Source: Callipepla californica brunnescens (lineage: Eukaryota > Chordata > Aves > Galliformes > Odontophoridae). Taken from it: DNA of 64,000 nt. This document shows positions 1 to 12,632 of the stretch, piece by piece. The stretch is from NCBI GenBank assembly GCA_023055505.1, contig JALIRH010000004.1, positions 16,487,368-16,551,367 of the forward strand. The letters run 5' to 3'. Each line of letters starts with the position of its first letter. Position 1 is the first letter of the stretch. Under the pieces are notes generated by a model. The model was not told where the DNA came from. It did no database searches and saw nothing but the letters and a program-made list of their open reading frames with translations. The position numbers and the translations under genes were made by a program.

Positions 1-602
1 TTGAGAGTCAAGCCCTTGCTCTCCAGCTCTGGTGTTTTGCTGAAACAGACTGTGCACATTCATTTGCAATTCGGGCCTCTTCAGAGAGGCGCCACTGTGT
101 CTCTTGAGTCACTGCTCCGATTTGCAGGGCACAGGTACCGCTATGTGATCAGCAGCGTAATTGGCTGCGCTTTGCTCTGCTGGCACCGAGCTGGATAATG
201 GGTGTCTCGACAATAAAATTTCACCACTGGATTAAAACAACTTAAAGGCAAAGCTCACTTCATTAGTGACAAGCAGTTTCAAGCAGCTTTTGTGCATCCA
301 CCAGGCTGCACCGCCTGGCCCTGCTGAAGGGCAGCAACAATCTTGTCACAGCAGCCCTTACAGGGCACAGCTGGCAGCCCTTGCTTCGCCATAGAGGCTG
401 CAGAAGGCAGGTGCTGGGGAAAATAAAGCGACAGGTGGCTTTTATCCCTATGTTGCAGTTGCCCACTGGAGGGCATTTCACAGATTTACTGCCCACCTTC
501 CTGCAGCAATGGCCTCATCACTGCAGGAGACAGCATGGAGCACCCAAGGTGGCAACAGGGACATCTCTGCACTAATGGTGACTCTGATCCAGTGCCCCTC
601 AC
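1..602 (-). other. TP53I11: TP53I11 intron after the first coding exon (partial)
   Basis: The intron begins with the donor GTGAG at 602-598 and runs off the left edge. I looked for the next TP53I11 coding segment, expected to continue with an ISQVLGNEIKF-like stretch, in all minus-strand frames and did not see it. No repeat or other gene is recognised here. Confidence 0.75.
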
Positions 603-731
603 CTTGGAGCGGTGGACCTCGCCATCATCATCCTCGCCACCGACCCCCAGGATCTTGCGCGTCTTCAACCTGCTCACCAGGTCGGTCTGGCTGTGCTTCT
701 TCATCAGTGGTGGGGGCTGCTTGGCCGCCAT
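603..731 (-). CDS. TP53I11: TP53I11 first coding exon (N-terminal 43 codons; gene partial in window)
   Basis: Seen: on the minus strand an ATG at 731-729 opens 43 codons that begin [20 protein letters not shown], continue through [19 protein letters not shown] and end HRSK. They are followed directly by a GTGAG splice donor at 602-598, so the exon ends in phase 0. The start context GCCGCCATGG is a strong Kozak match. Known: this is the N-terminus of vertebrate TP53I11 (p53-inducible protein 11, also PIG11), a multi-pass membrane protein of about 189 residues induced by p53 and linked to growth and survival control; its biochemical activity is not well defined. This exon encodes the hydrophilic N-terminal tail with the acidic GGEDDDGE patch; the membrane segments lie in later exons. 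Those exons are not found in 1-602 and must lie beyond the left edge. The identification rests on recalled protein sequence but is nearly exact over all 43 residues. Confidence 0.93.
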
Positions 732-774
732 GGCGGCGTGTGGGCCGCAGGCCTCCGATCCGCAATGGGGAGAG
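732..774 (-). other. TP53I11: Inferred 5' untranslated part of the TP53I11 coding exon
   Basis: On the minus strand the bases before the ATG read through a pyrimidine-rich tract ending CTCCCCTCAG (AG at 776-775), a good acceptor, which would start the exon at 774. A second possible acceptor, CCCCACAG, would start it at 822. Both leave the same reading phase. The boundary is inferred; a cDNA would settle which is used. Confidence 0.5.
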
Positions 775-963
775 CTGAGGGGAGAGGCCTGAGCCACGCT
801 GGCTGGGAGCCGGACCCCACACCTGTGGGGCAGCCCGGGGTACTCTTCTCCTGCTGGCCTGGCCACAGAGGGAGAGCCACCGCCTCTGACCCACGGGGCT
901 CACAGCGGTGAGGCCAGAGGAGACGTTTTCACATGAAAGCTCGCGCCGTTCAGAAAATAAAAA

Positions 964-965
<2 letters not shown>

Positions 966-994
<29 letters not shown>
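966..994. repeat. A-run of 29 bases
   Basis: A pure adenine run follows AAAATAAAAACT. It could be the tail of a retroposed copy or simple slippage; the bases before it match no family I recognise and no clear target-site duplication is seen. In the TP53I11 transcript it would read as a T-run. Confidence 0.9.
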
Positions 995-996
<2 letters not shown>

Positions 997-1360
997 AGCA
1001 CAAAAATCCTCCTGCTAGAGCCAGCAGATGGCTCCTCATCGCCCTGGCGCTGAGGCAGGGGGCTGGGGGCCGCCCATGTCGGCTGTGGGAAGGCGGTCCA
1101 GGTCTGCCAAGAGGGTACCAGCTGTCACCACGACCTGAAATAAAAACAAAGAATCAGAAGTGTGGCTGCAGAAGCACCAGAAGGGCTGCCGTGCCCAGCC
1201 AGTCTCTGCCATCAGCCCTGCCAAAGGGGCAGCGGAGCTGTGTGAGCATGGGCACCATACTGTCACCCACAACGTGCCTTGTTTGCGTGCTGATGCATTA
1301 AGCACTTCCTTGAGCTTCACCAGCACATACTGTGAGTTGCTTGGACCTAAAAAACATTAA

Positions 1361-1432
1361 TGATGGAAAAGATCACCAAGATCATCTAGTCCGCCTTGCA
1401 ACCCATCACCACCGTGCCCATTAAACAAGGCA
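1361..1432 (-). repeat. CR1 LINE 3' fragment
   Basis: The plus strand reads GATCACCAAGATCATCTAGTCC, then CAACCCATCACCACC and GTGCCCATTAAACAAGGCAC. This matches the complement of the 3' region of a common avian CR1 subfamily. It is 5'-truncated and diverged. The remaining sequence to about 1560 is not clearly CR1. It lies inside the TP53I11 intron in the same orientation as the gene. Confidence 0.7.
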
Positions 1433-2834
1433 CACTCCAGCCCACTCCAGTGAGGCAGTGTCCATGGCCCATTAGGAACATGGCATCTCTTTGCAGCTTC
1501 CCACACTAAGGCAATTAACTGCTGTTAAATACCTCCCAGATGAGAGGAACTGAAGTCATTAAATGATGCTCTGCTTTTTGTCTTTCTCCTCACCACGCAT
1601 CACACCCTTCAGTCCCATCTCAGGCAAAACACTGTGAAGATCTCAGATGTTTGTTTGCTTTCCCCCTCAGACGCTGCAGCCCACTGTTGTGCCAGAACAC
1701 ATCAGCCCTACGGCTGCAAGAATCCAGAGGCAAGATCCTCTGTGAGGACATGTTGCTTCCTGGGAAACAAATATGACAGCAAACAGAGCACAAACACTGG
1801 CTAGGAAAAGAACAAGGCGGAGATAACTGACAGAAGCTGAGGTAGAAAAGACAATGTCTGAGTAAGTGTGGAGGTGTCAAGAAAAATCACATCATCTGCA
1901 TCATCACCCAGTCCTAAAACCCAGGAAACTCTCAGTTCATGAAGTCTTTCCTCCTGATTTGTCTTCCTTTCATCTTAACTCAGCTAAACACAGAAATGTA
2001 CTTCCATTTGCCATTTCACCCCCCAGGAGAGCCATAGAAAGGTCCCCCGCAGGCACCAGAGCACCAGACACAGCTCAGCTGGTCCCAGCAAGCATGGGGC
2101 TCAAGCACAGGCAATCCCTCACTCCAGCTGCACTTTCTCATGGCTGTCCCAGAAGGACAGAATTTATACTCGCGCCTGAAGAGTTCATGAGTCTTCAAGG
2201 AGTCATTAAAGGAGAGGTGTCAGTTATGTTGGCATCATGTACAAAGGTGTTCTCCCACTGCCTTGCAAAGGATTTGCCTCTCAGGAAAATGTCTCTAGTG
2301 TTGTCCACTAGAGCAGAGTCACTTCTGCCAGCCCCAAGAGCGCGCTGACATGACTCTTTGCGATGCAAACCTAACAGAACTTGCTGGGTTAATGCAAAGC
2401 TGAATTCAGTGCTCCAGTATTTAACCAGACCTCTTCATCAGCCCCAGGCATTGAGCCAGTTCAGCTACTCAGGGCTTTGCAGGTGCTTCTTTTGGACTGG
2501 TGGGGCTCCTTCTGGTCTTGTTACACTGACTAACTAAGCACAGGCTCCTGGAAAGTCACTGCTACACACATCCAGATGTGGCAGCCAGGGTCTGGAAACA
2601 CTTCAGAACTGAGAAACGGAAGGAAACTGCAAGCTGTGCACCCACTCCCACACCGCAGAGCAAAACAAGATCATCAAAAGGCGGCTGCTGGTAGAACAGT
2701 CTGGAGGATGCACAGTGCCCCGGGTGTGCCATGCTACCAGCCTTCAGGAATGCCCCACAGCCGTGAAAAACGCCTTCAGCTGCAGGGCTGGGGCCTCTCC
2801 CTCCCCTCACCCTTTGGTGGGAAGCAAAGAGGGG

Positions 2835-2855
2835 AAAAAAAAAAAAAAAAAAAAA
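2835..2855. repeat. A-run of 21 bases
   Basis: A pure adenine run follows AGAGGGG. It forms a spurious lysine-rich frame on the plus strand and a phenylalanine run on the minus strand. No associated element is recognised. Confidence 0.9.
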
Positions 2856-5800
2856 GACATCTTCAGATGTATAGAATCCTGAGATCTTGATGTAAAGGAA
2901 AGTGGTGGGGTTAAAGAGTGAACTCACAGGCCAAGAGAGATAAATAGCTCTGGGATTACGCGGGCAGGTTTGCAATTCTGACCACAGGCAAACAGATCAT
3001 AATTTGGCTTGAGTAGTTGTGTTGCCAGTTGCCTTCAGGGTGTGACTTGGTGGAAATGATGTTGATAATTAGCATTGCTCTCCCACTAAGAATTTCCACT
3101 AATTTGTGGCAAACCAGTGGCCAAGAGCTGGGACTGCATAAGCTAGCTAAAAATGCCACTAAAATAATCACTGAAGGCCATTCTGATACATAAAGCCAGG
3201 CTCCCACTGTGCTAAGCACAGCTGTGGCACAGCTCTGCAGCCAATCCCACATCTCATTATCCCCATCTTCCAGGGAAGAAGCCAGTCTAATGAATACCGA
3301 ATATTAATGAATAATGAGCTAACAAATGCATTAGCACTAATTCAGTGACATTCAGATAGAAGATGCCGAGGATATGAAAAAAAATGTTACACTTATATTA
3401 ATGTATCCTGACATGCTGAGAGTCTAGAGGATGTTTTCTATTACCATGTGTGCTTCCGAAAGGGAACCTCCACCTCCTCCTGTCTTGGTTTTCCCCCTCA
3501 ATCCTCTTTTCCAGTATCCCAGTGGCTGAGTAGATTGATCACCAGACACAGGAAATTCCTATGCACAGCCCCAGCCATGGGCAGCACCTAGTGCAGGTGG
3601 AAGAGGGCTTCTTTTCCTCCAACAGCCCTTTTCTTCACAGGATCCAGCCACGTATATGGTGACATTTCAGCAGCCGGAGCTGCTGGATTCAGAGCTCCTA
3701 AGTCAATACGTCAGAGGAAACTCAAGGTCTTGAGCTCACTGTGGTTTGTTGGTGCCACAGTTAACCAAGAACGTGTTATATCTGCACAGTGGACAGCTCT
3801 TTCCAGCACACTGAGAGGGAACCTATCGTGTCCAAGCACCTTTGTTGGCCCACCAGCGAACGTGAAGATGCAGCACTGACCCTTCATAATACCACAGGTT
3901 GCCATTGCACTCTGCAAGTTCCACGCATAACCTAAAGAGGCATTTCACATGTGTGGGATCTGAGCCAGGCAGGCAAAACCACACCTTCTTGTGTCAAGGA
4001 TACCTATGTGGGCAAGAACAAAGCCTGGGCTCAACACAGGGGCACAGCACTCATACAAGAGCAACACCAGTCAGAAAGGCAAAGATAGCTGTCTGGTGGG
4101 AATTAATATGAGAAAAGTTGTCTCCTTTTTTAAGGGACTCATTACCAAAGTGGTGTCTCACAGCCCTGTGTCACTGCAGCCCTACGCCCAAGGAACAGAT
4201 AATACCCCTGCTCTGGAAACACCAGGAGATTAAGGATAGCATCCATAGAGGTACTCATCACCTTTGCTCTTGCAAACATTTGACTGTTGACTCATTAAGT
4301 AGGATGTCAGACACTCCCTCACACACACAAAGGCGCAGTGTGTTCCGGGATATCCATAATGGAGCAGACACTTGAGGCAGAGCTCCCTCTGGCCAAGGAA
4401 ATGCCTGTCGAGCAGCCATCTCCATGTTGTCTTTCTGCAGCTGCAAGCCAACCTTTCGCTAGAGTCCTACCCAAAGCTGGGATTTGAAATGATTAAGACC
4501 TCTTTGCCACTGGACAGCTGAAGCAGAGCATCACTGTCCCCGCTTCCCAGTGAATATCCTCCATGCCAGCTGCAGCACATGGTTTTGCACATTCCAGGCT
4601 ACCAGCAGATCCTAAAACAATAACAAGATCAGTCATGTTTTCTGCTGGGAGGAATACACAGAAACCCTTGCCCAGACTGAAGGGTATAGATCACTATCCT
4701 AGGAAAAAGAAACACCCAAGCACTTTCTGCAAGTCCTGAATCCTCAGAGACCACAAAGGGCCAGACCTGATCTAGTTGAAAATAATGGGATGCCCAGGCA
4801 GTACAGGAACTAGAACTCAACCACCAGAGCAGTGTGATGGGATTGCTGCTCCTGCCCAGCCTAGCACAGCCTATACAACCAAGCAAAGAGGCTGCTTCAC
4901 ACTTCTCACCTGGAACAAGCCATGTGCGTGGGACCCCCATCCCCAGGAGCACCATGAACCAGGGCTGAGTAGCATCTCAGGGGTGTGCCCTGGCTCCTTC
5001 ATTGCCAATAGGCTTCCAATTTCCTTTTGCAAGGAGAACTGGAAAGTTTCTTTCCGTGTCACAGTAAGTGTTATACAGCAATCTGAAGTTGCCAAGGGCT
5101 CAGCTTCCCCAGCAGAAAATAAAAAAGCTCTGCTAGTTTCTCAAGAAGGAGCTATAATTAAATCCAGCAATCACAGCCCTGCTGGTCCGCTAACTACCAC
5201 CTGCAGCAACACACCGATGGTGAACCCAAGCAGAAGGCTCCACCTCAGGCAAGAAATGCTGCTCTGCAGCCAACAGCAGCATACAAAGCAAGCCTGTGGC
5301 TCCAGCATGTTCAGGCAGGAGCCCTGCAGACCCACAGCCACCATCTTGCACAGCACCCACATGTGCTGGGGACACAGATGGTTCAGACATCATTAGCTGG
5401 TGACCCCCAATGATTCGAGTTCCCCAGGGCACACAGGAGCCAGGAGGATGAAGGAAGAGATGAAATGCATCAGGAACAGGAGCTGTTGTTTTTTTTTAAG
5501 GGAATGAAAAAGAAAAGAATTCCTTTTTGATTTCCCAGCTGTCTCAGACAGGTGTTCACAGAGACAGTCCCAGCAGCTCTGTGGGCCATCTGTCCTGCAG
5601 ATGAGTTCTACAGGGAAACATTAGAAGGAAAAATAAAACCCTTATGCATATGCAGGAAAAACAACCCCCCAGAAAACACATATTGAGTTCGGCTGCTGGA
5701 AAAGCAGAGCTTTAAAATGCTTCAAAGAAACAAGGTAACAAATATCTGTTGTAGTGAAAATCTGTATGTCATTTCCTCTACCTCACACCTGAGGAACAAG

Positions 5801-6422
5801 AGGCTCAAAGAAACCCTGCAGAGAATAACCCTAAGGGCAGGGAGAAGCTCAGATACACGCTGCCTTACTCATGGCAGTGTCACAGCCATGGACTGCAGGA
5901 TGCGCACATGGAGCTGCTTGCACTTCCACCATCAACCTCAAACCTCAGCTTTTCTCTCCATTGTGCCCACAAACTCTCCACAAAGCTGATGCCCTTTGCT
6001 CCTAACCATCACTCAGCTCTGACCCTGTCCAGAACTCAAAATAACACAAAAATTACATTTGGGAAGGTTCAGCCCCCTCAGCCACAGGCGAGCACAATGT
6101 CCCTTCGCATTTCATCATTGGGACAGTAATTTCAAAGCCATTCTCAATGGCTTCTCCCCAGAAAGATGAACTAAATCTCCAGCGACACTATTTCTACATC
6201 TGCAGTCCAGTGGGTTAACTAATACAATGTAATGACTGCAATTTTGAAACAACTACAATGGCTACGAACATAGAACAGAAGATGAAATCAATGCAGCTGT
6301 AGTGCTCCTGCATCCCACAAGCAGACTTTCAACCTGTGTTGCATGTGGATCTTCAGCCCCAGCCTGACAGCAGCTGGTTCAGAGAATCCCCAGTACCAGC
6401 AAGGTCTTTTTTTCCTTCCAGT

Positions 6423-6427
<5 letters not shown>

Positions 6428-6462
<35 letters not shown>

Positions 6463-6482
6463 AAAAAAGAAGGAAAAAAAAA
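6428..6482. repeat. A-run of 30 bases plus purine-rich tail
   Basis: Thirty adenines (6428-6457) are followed by an A/G-only tract to about 6480. It is the longest mononucleotide run in the window. It lies within the TP53I11 intron and has no recognisable body upstream. Confidence 0.9.
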
Positions 6483-7724
6483 CCACAAAGGGCTCCTCTT
6501 CTCCCATCCTCTGCCACGATCTGACCAGATGTGCAGCCTAGGCATACACAAAGAGGGGGAAAAGGGCAGACAAATACATTTGCATTAAGCAGAGAGAATG
6601 ACTTTTGATCTGAGCAGGACGCTTCCCGAGCCCCCTCAGCACTCGGGTCTCTCCTTGTGCAAGTGATGAGATCTGCTTCTACCACACAGAGCACCTGTCA
6701 ATCAGTCCTGAGATGAGGTGGCCTCGATGAGCACCAGCCGACAGCTGACTTCTCATCAACCCTGTGCTGCAGGATATTTCCCATACCACATGGCCGCATC
6801 CCACATCCTACTAATTCACTTACACGTGCTTTTACATGCATGTCTCTTGTGCAGCATATATGTACTTAAATACGAAAGATATGGCTTGAGCTGAGCATGG
6901 GAAGAAAGGAGGTGGTCTTTGGTGCTGGACAGGCCACTGGGGCTGGCAGATCAGAGGAGCATTTTGTCATTACCTATATCTCAGTCTCACGGGACAGGAG
7001 GGCATGGGGAGCAAGCTGGATGTGGGAGGTCAGAGAGAAGCTATCTCCTGCTCCATTCACTGCTCAGGAGGCAGACGCCAGCTTTCATCTCAGCCCCACC
7101 AACCACCCTGGGACCACGTTCCCACTTCCTCCCAAAGCAATCTGCCAGCATTAAGCCCTGCTCATTTGCACACAATTGCAGCTCCCGGTGCATCATTCCC
7201 CAGCAGCTCAGAGAGGCTCAGGAGATGCTTAGCAGAAACCCGGTGGGGCTGGGCTCCCGACACAGCACATACTTCAACTATTAGGTAGCCTACCCAAAAG
7301 TGGCAAAAATCTCCCTCTGACACCCTTCTGGTTTCTATAGCAACAGGTTATAGCAGAACTCCTCAGGCTGGGCAAACAGAGAGCACCAATTTAGGAAAAG
7401 GAAACTTCTAAATAGCTGCAATATGAGAACAGAACATGCACAGGGTTTGCTGCCTTGCCAGCCAGCAGTGCTGCCCCTCTGTGAAACCTCACCCAAGTTG
7501 TTTAAGCTCTCCCAACTCCATTTGTCCATTCTTCGTGGAAAAAACATAACCATTGCCCAGATTCATGCCGATCGAGCTCAGCAGGTGTAACTGCTTCACC
7601 CATCTCCAGAAGAACCCACAGCCTTTTCCCACAGATGCTATTCAGCTCCCAAGATGTAGCTCACATGAGCCTGACTTTGCTTTTCTTTGGCTGCTAAGTC
7701 AGGGGAAAGCACTCTGTGCATGCA

Positions 7725-7746
7725 CGCGTGTGCGTGTGTGTGCACA
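7725..7746. repeat. Short GT-rich (GTGTGC) microsatellite
   Basis: Alternating purine-pyrimidine sequence, CGCGTGTGCGTGTGTGTGCA. Such tracts can adopt Z-DNA. It is short and imperfect. A similar patch (GTGTGTATATATGCACGTGTG) lies near 8695-8715. Confidence 0.7.
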
Positions 7747-10700
7747 TGTTTGTTTATGCATGAGCTGTCAGCTTTGAATTATGCACAGATCAACAAGACA
7801 CTTTGAATTCCCCAACTGTGAAGTGCGTGACATTTAATCTCAACCTTCCTTTCAGATTTCATAAAGCGCACTATCAGCAATGGACTCTCAGTACACGAGA
7901 ACCCTTTAGAAAGGTTTCAACAGAAAAAGATGATAATACGCAGAACCTGCAGGCTGAAAGAGGCAGCGCCTCAGATGTGAGCGTTCTTCAGCTTCCACAA
8001 GAGGCCAGCTAAGTGCCCTGCAAGGAGCACAGAGACAGTTCATTCCTGTCACAGGATAAATGCATTTCACAGGTGAAGAGAGTGGGGCTCGGAAGTGTGA
8101 AATGTGTCACGGACCCACAGTTCTCCCCCTCCCCCCATTTTTGGCTGCCTGGGAAGCAGGCAAGGGAAGCCACCCTCATAAGTGCCTACTGTAGGACAGG
8201 CTGCATCATCTTTTGGAAAGGTTCCTTCCACACACCGAGCTACACGAGGCTTTTGGTTACTATTATATATCGGCAACATACATATAGGATCTCCTGATTT
8301 TAGAATTCAGCTTCTCACTACGTGTTCCAGCCAAACACTATCTCACTTCTGCCCACTTCACAGCAGCGAGTCACGCTTTGGGATTATAAAAACCTGACAA
8401 CAATCTACAAGGAAAGGGGTTCCCTTCTCTTCTGCTGTGCATGGAAAAGCAATGTCCTCAGCAGAGCTGCTCCTAAGTCACAGTCACAGAGGATGCACAG
8501 CAACCCAAGGAAGTAAAGCAAAATTTCTCTTCTTATAGAAGAGGGGAAGCAAAGGGGTGGGCACCAGAGCACTGCATCAATAACCCTGGTGTCAGGGTGT
8601 CACTTTCAGAGACAAGGAGAACTGAGAGGTTCTCAGACTCTTGGATACGACAAGCTCCAGTAATAGCAGCAACATACATCAGCAGCAGCACGCGTGTGTA
8701 TATATGCACGTGTGTGCATACGCTGGGCAGGGCAGGGAGGAAGTGACAGATCCATTACAGGTGTCTGCTGCTCAGAAACATGCCAAACTGCAGACAGCAC
8801 GTACTGAGACTTCAGTGCTGGCATGAAAGGCAGCTTAACTTTATTCTCAGTTACCACGTCCAAGTTCAGTGCAGCCTTTGACTCCTGGCAGCCTCCTGCT
8901 TTCTGAGAAAGAAAGTTTGGGCGCTCTTACTGCTGCTTACTTTTGCAGTAACTTTTTTTCCCAAGACATAAGCAAAATCCAGCTGATTTCAGACAGCACA
9001 CAGGCAGCTGTGCAAAGCCCCCGCCATCCAGCAGCCCCTCTGCACGCAGTGCTTCTGCGTTTGCATTTTCTTCTCCCTCCTTGTAGGAGGCAGCTTGTGC
9101 TTGTCTCTTTGAAATACAACCCCAAACGAAGTGCCAGGCAGCTAAAATTGAGTGTTCAATAAAAGGATTCAGAGGGACTTAAAAATCATGGATCTTTAAA
9201 GTACTGCGATTCCCAAGAGAACACCCTGCATTCCCAAACTTCTCCACAGTCAACAACCCAGAGTCCATTTCCATAAGCACACAGCTCAAGCTCTGTGTGG
9301 CATGGCAGCAACTAACGGGGGCTGGAGTGATTTTAGGGTTTAGCAGCGAGATTCCTGAACTGAAGGCTCAGGGCTCTCCATGGCCATGAACAACTGCAGA
9401 CCAGCGGTTTGCATTTCACTCCTCAGATGGAACCAGCACAAAAGAGCCCTTCTGTTGCCATCACGGGTTACTGAACGAATTTGTGCTTGGACAAAACCAC
9501 CGGCTGAGTCACCCGCAGGGTTTCCTGAAGATTTGTGGGTTTTCCCCCCCTCGTCGCTCTCTTGTTCAGATGCTGACACAGCCTCAGACTGTTTACTTTC
9601 TCAACCCAGGCAGGATACAGCTACCAACGAGACAGCCACAAGCCTTTGTGTGGAGCTCTGCCTGCACCTGCTTTCCCCCTGCGCCAGGGCCCACAGTTGA
9701 AGCACTGGCTGATTTTAATAAGAAAAGGAGGGATTTCTCTGCTGCAGGCAGCAGCAGGCAGCTGCAAAGGGGCTCAGAGCTCATCTCCCTGTGAAGCACA
9801 GAATCCCTTCAAACAAACAATTGGGCTTCTGCAGGCATCATGTCCGGGTGCCCCAGCGCATGCATCCCTGCTACATCACTCGTGCTGCTAATGGCACTTC
9901 CCAGAAGAAACCACCAGGTCACTGTTTGATTGATTCCTGGCTGCTCTCCCTGTGCTCTCTCAGTGCCTTTGACTTGGGTGATCTTAAATCAAATCCCTGA
10001 CAGTAACTTCAGGGAAGCTCAGCAGCCATAGAGCCTGCTACCAGTCTTCCTGCACAGGCTTCTGAACTCACTGGGCCAACAGCAGAAAATGAGCACAGGG
10101 TAAATGTGGATGCTAGCTTTCTGACTGCCTTCGTTTGTGGCTCTGGGCATCCCTTTGCCTCCCTGTTTGCACCCTGCCAAGGGAGTAACACAGCATACAA
10201 TCCAGCCAAGGTCTGGCAAGGATTGCCCAGGCAAATACTGACTGTGCGGTTAAGCAGAGCACAGGGGAAAGCACAGCCCCGTGCAGCATCTGTCCTGCCG
10301 GGCCGCACACATCCCATAGCCCCATGTTCTCCATCTGCTCTCTGGGCATAGTGCAGCACCACAGATGGGCAGGGACATGCCTGGAGTGGCATTAGCTCCT
10401 GCACATGACAAAGAACCTCACAAACAGAAGAAACCAAAGAAGGCCTGAGGGTCGTTTATCATTCTCCTTCATGTCTGAACTACAAAGCAGTCTCTGGCTG
10501 TAGCTGGGTTTGTCTTTTTGAACATCTTTTAGCATCTCAAGCACGAACCCTTCAAACTCACAGCAGACTCGTGCCATCCCATGGGCTCCAGGACAGAACG
10601 GAACCCACATTTTTAGAAAAGAGAGGGAATGATGTGTCAGGGAACACCTGGTGGCATCTGAGGTCCTGCTTTTGCTACTCTGGAGAAAGTCCCAGTATAT

Positions 10701-12632
10701 TTGGGGAAAAACATTGGGTCTCTTTCTCCCAAGACTTGTTTTTACATTCTTACATTTAAAAAAAATAAAAATCAGAAAGTCTTTTCTATAAATAATGTCC
10801 CAATAGTGCCAAGGTCACCAGGCCATTCCCCTGGCGTGAGGACAAAATCAGAACATAAACCATCTCAGCATCTTTCTGTTGCACATGGCCCTTAATTCCC
10901 CTGTGCCAAGGGAGGGCCTGGAACCCAAAGCATAGCAGCAGGAGACAGACTCCCGTGTCCTGGTCCCCCAGGTCATGGTACAGCTCACGTTGTGAGCATC
11001 TAGGGCAATGTGGTCTTTGTGTTGGGGAAGCACCCAAGCAGATCTCATGAGAAGTTTGGGTACTTGGATGAGGCACACACGTGGCGAGAAACAAACTGCT
11101 CTCCGTACAGGTCCCTGTGAGGTATGTGGCCAGCAAGTGGCACAGCCCTTTCTCAGCCCAACCCTGCTGTTAACCTGGACCTCTCGAGGGCTGCAGGACA
11201 AGCAACCACCAGCTGGAGACGTTCTCTGGGCATTTTGCACTCAGCGTTCTTTGGAAACAGAGAAGCATTTCCCTTTGGATCAGCCTCCAGCAGCTCCAAA
11301 TGGATGGAAAGCCTAAGGCAGAACATCTCCCTGCTTTATTCTTCTGCAGATCTAATGGACCCCCAAGGCACGTCTCTGGAGATGCCCTGCTGTCCTCTCC
11401 TCTCTGCAATAAATCCTTACTACAGCTCTGTCAGCAGAAGGGACAAGCGTCCCCTGAGACCACGCAGAGCCGCCATCTCTGCAGCCTCCTGCTTGGGATG
11501 AGCCACCCTCCTCTTTCTGCACAAGCGTGCAAACAAGTTGAGAGACATCAAACCTACTCTTCTGCACCCAGTCTTGCTGCAGGCACTGGGACACCGCTCG
11601 CTCACAGCATCCCTCCAACGCCGTGCGTACACAAGGGACAAGCCGTGGCCGTGGCCACCTGGGTACCTTCGTGCCCAGCCTCAGGAACTTGCTTATTTGC
11701 AGTTTCCACCAAGACCTACAATAACTTCCTCCAAGGGTAAGAACTCCCCTGCCTAAAGGATAACTGTTATTTATTTATTTTAAAGAAACAACACACCTCA
11801 CCCACAGGCCCCGGACGTCATTACTCAGCAGACCTTGCTTTTGTACAGATAGAGTTACCGAGCAAGTTATTTATGCCAAGTCCAGAATAGCCAGTGCTCT
11901 TGCACACTCTGTAATTTCTCACGGCTCAGCTGTACCGCTGGTGGCCCTAATGTCAACACAGCTTCGGTCACCGCTGGCGCTTCCACCTCCCAGCCAGAAG
12001 GAGATGGATTACACAGCAGCCGTGTAACCGCTGGCAGCTCAGGCTGCCGGCCCTGCCTCTGGGGCAGCTGCGATGCTGCGTGGGTAAGGGAGGCTTGAGG
12101 GCTTCCAAGCGCTAGGCAGTCGCGCCCCATCCCGCAACCCCTCGTGCCCGGCTTCATCCTACAGCACAGCTCGTGCCTCTCTCTCCATTTTCAAGGCTCC
12201 GTTTCCCGGGACCGAGCCCTCTCCGGCACTCGTGGGCACCGCGCTCCCGCCGCGACCCCACGAGCGGTGGGAGGAGGAGGCGGCGATGCGATGCGGGACC
12301 GCAGCCCTCGAGCAGCGCGGGGCGGAGCCGCCGCAAACCGCTGCCGGCCGAGGGTCCCACGTGCGCTCCCCTCGCCGAGCGGCACACGGCCGCCGTCCCC
12401 CGCATCGCTCAGCCGCGCCCCCGCTCTCCCCCACCTTCCCCCGACACCCAGCCCGCATCTCCCGCTGCACCACGCACGGGCAGGCGGAGACGGCTGCTTT
12501 CCTCCTCCATCCCAACCTGCGCGGCTCTGGGGCTCCCTCCGAGCTCCCGCAGCCGGCGGGACCCGCGCTCCCCAGCCCCGGCAGCGCTCCGGTATACCGG
12601 CGCCGCCCCCTCCCTGCTCCGCTCCTACTCAC

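Larger units (their letters stand above)
775..12632 (-). other. TP53I11: TP53I11 first intron, about 11.9 kb (inferred)
   Basis: This spans from the GGTGAGT donor (GT at 12632-12631) in the CpG island to the acceptor at 776-775. It contains a CR1 fragment near 1361-1432 and three long A-runs (966, 2835, 6428). It also has GT-rich patches near 7725 and 8691 and no recognisable coding exon. Many short open frames exist on both strands, but none resembles a known protein or carries a run of plausible domains. The intron is inferred from the two splice signals and the gene direction; additional 5' exons inside it are possible, because TP53I11 in other vertebrates has several non-coding 5' exons. 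Confidence 0.6.

Noticed and set aside
486..866. Continuous 126-codon minus-strand frame as one protein
   Set aside because: Only the 43-codon middle part is TP53I11. The part below 603 is intron after a consensus donor, and the part above 774 is probably intron before the acceptor.
933..1301. 122-codon frame with a polylysine run
   Set aside because: The lysines come from the 29-base A-run, and the rest matches nothing known.
4776..5396. 206-codon plus-strand frame in the TP53I11 intron
   Set aside because: No recognisable domain, low-complexity chance composition, no splice context; it lies antisense in an intron.
8691..8720. Possible Z-DNA-forming or larger microsatellite
   Set aside because: The GT/TA alternation is short and interrupted; ordinary for vertebrate DNA.
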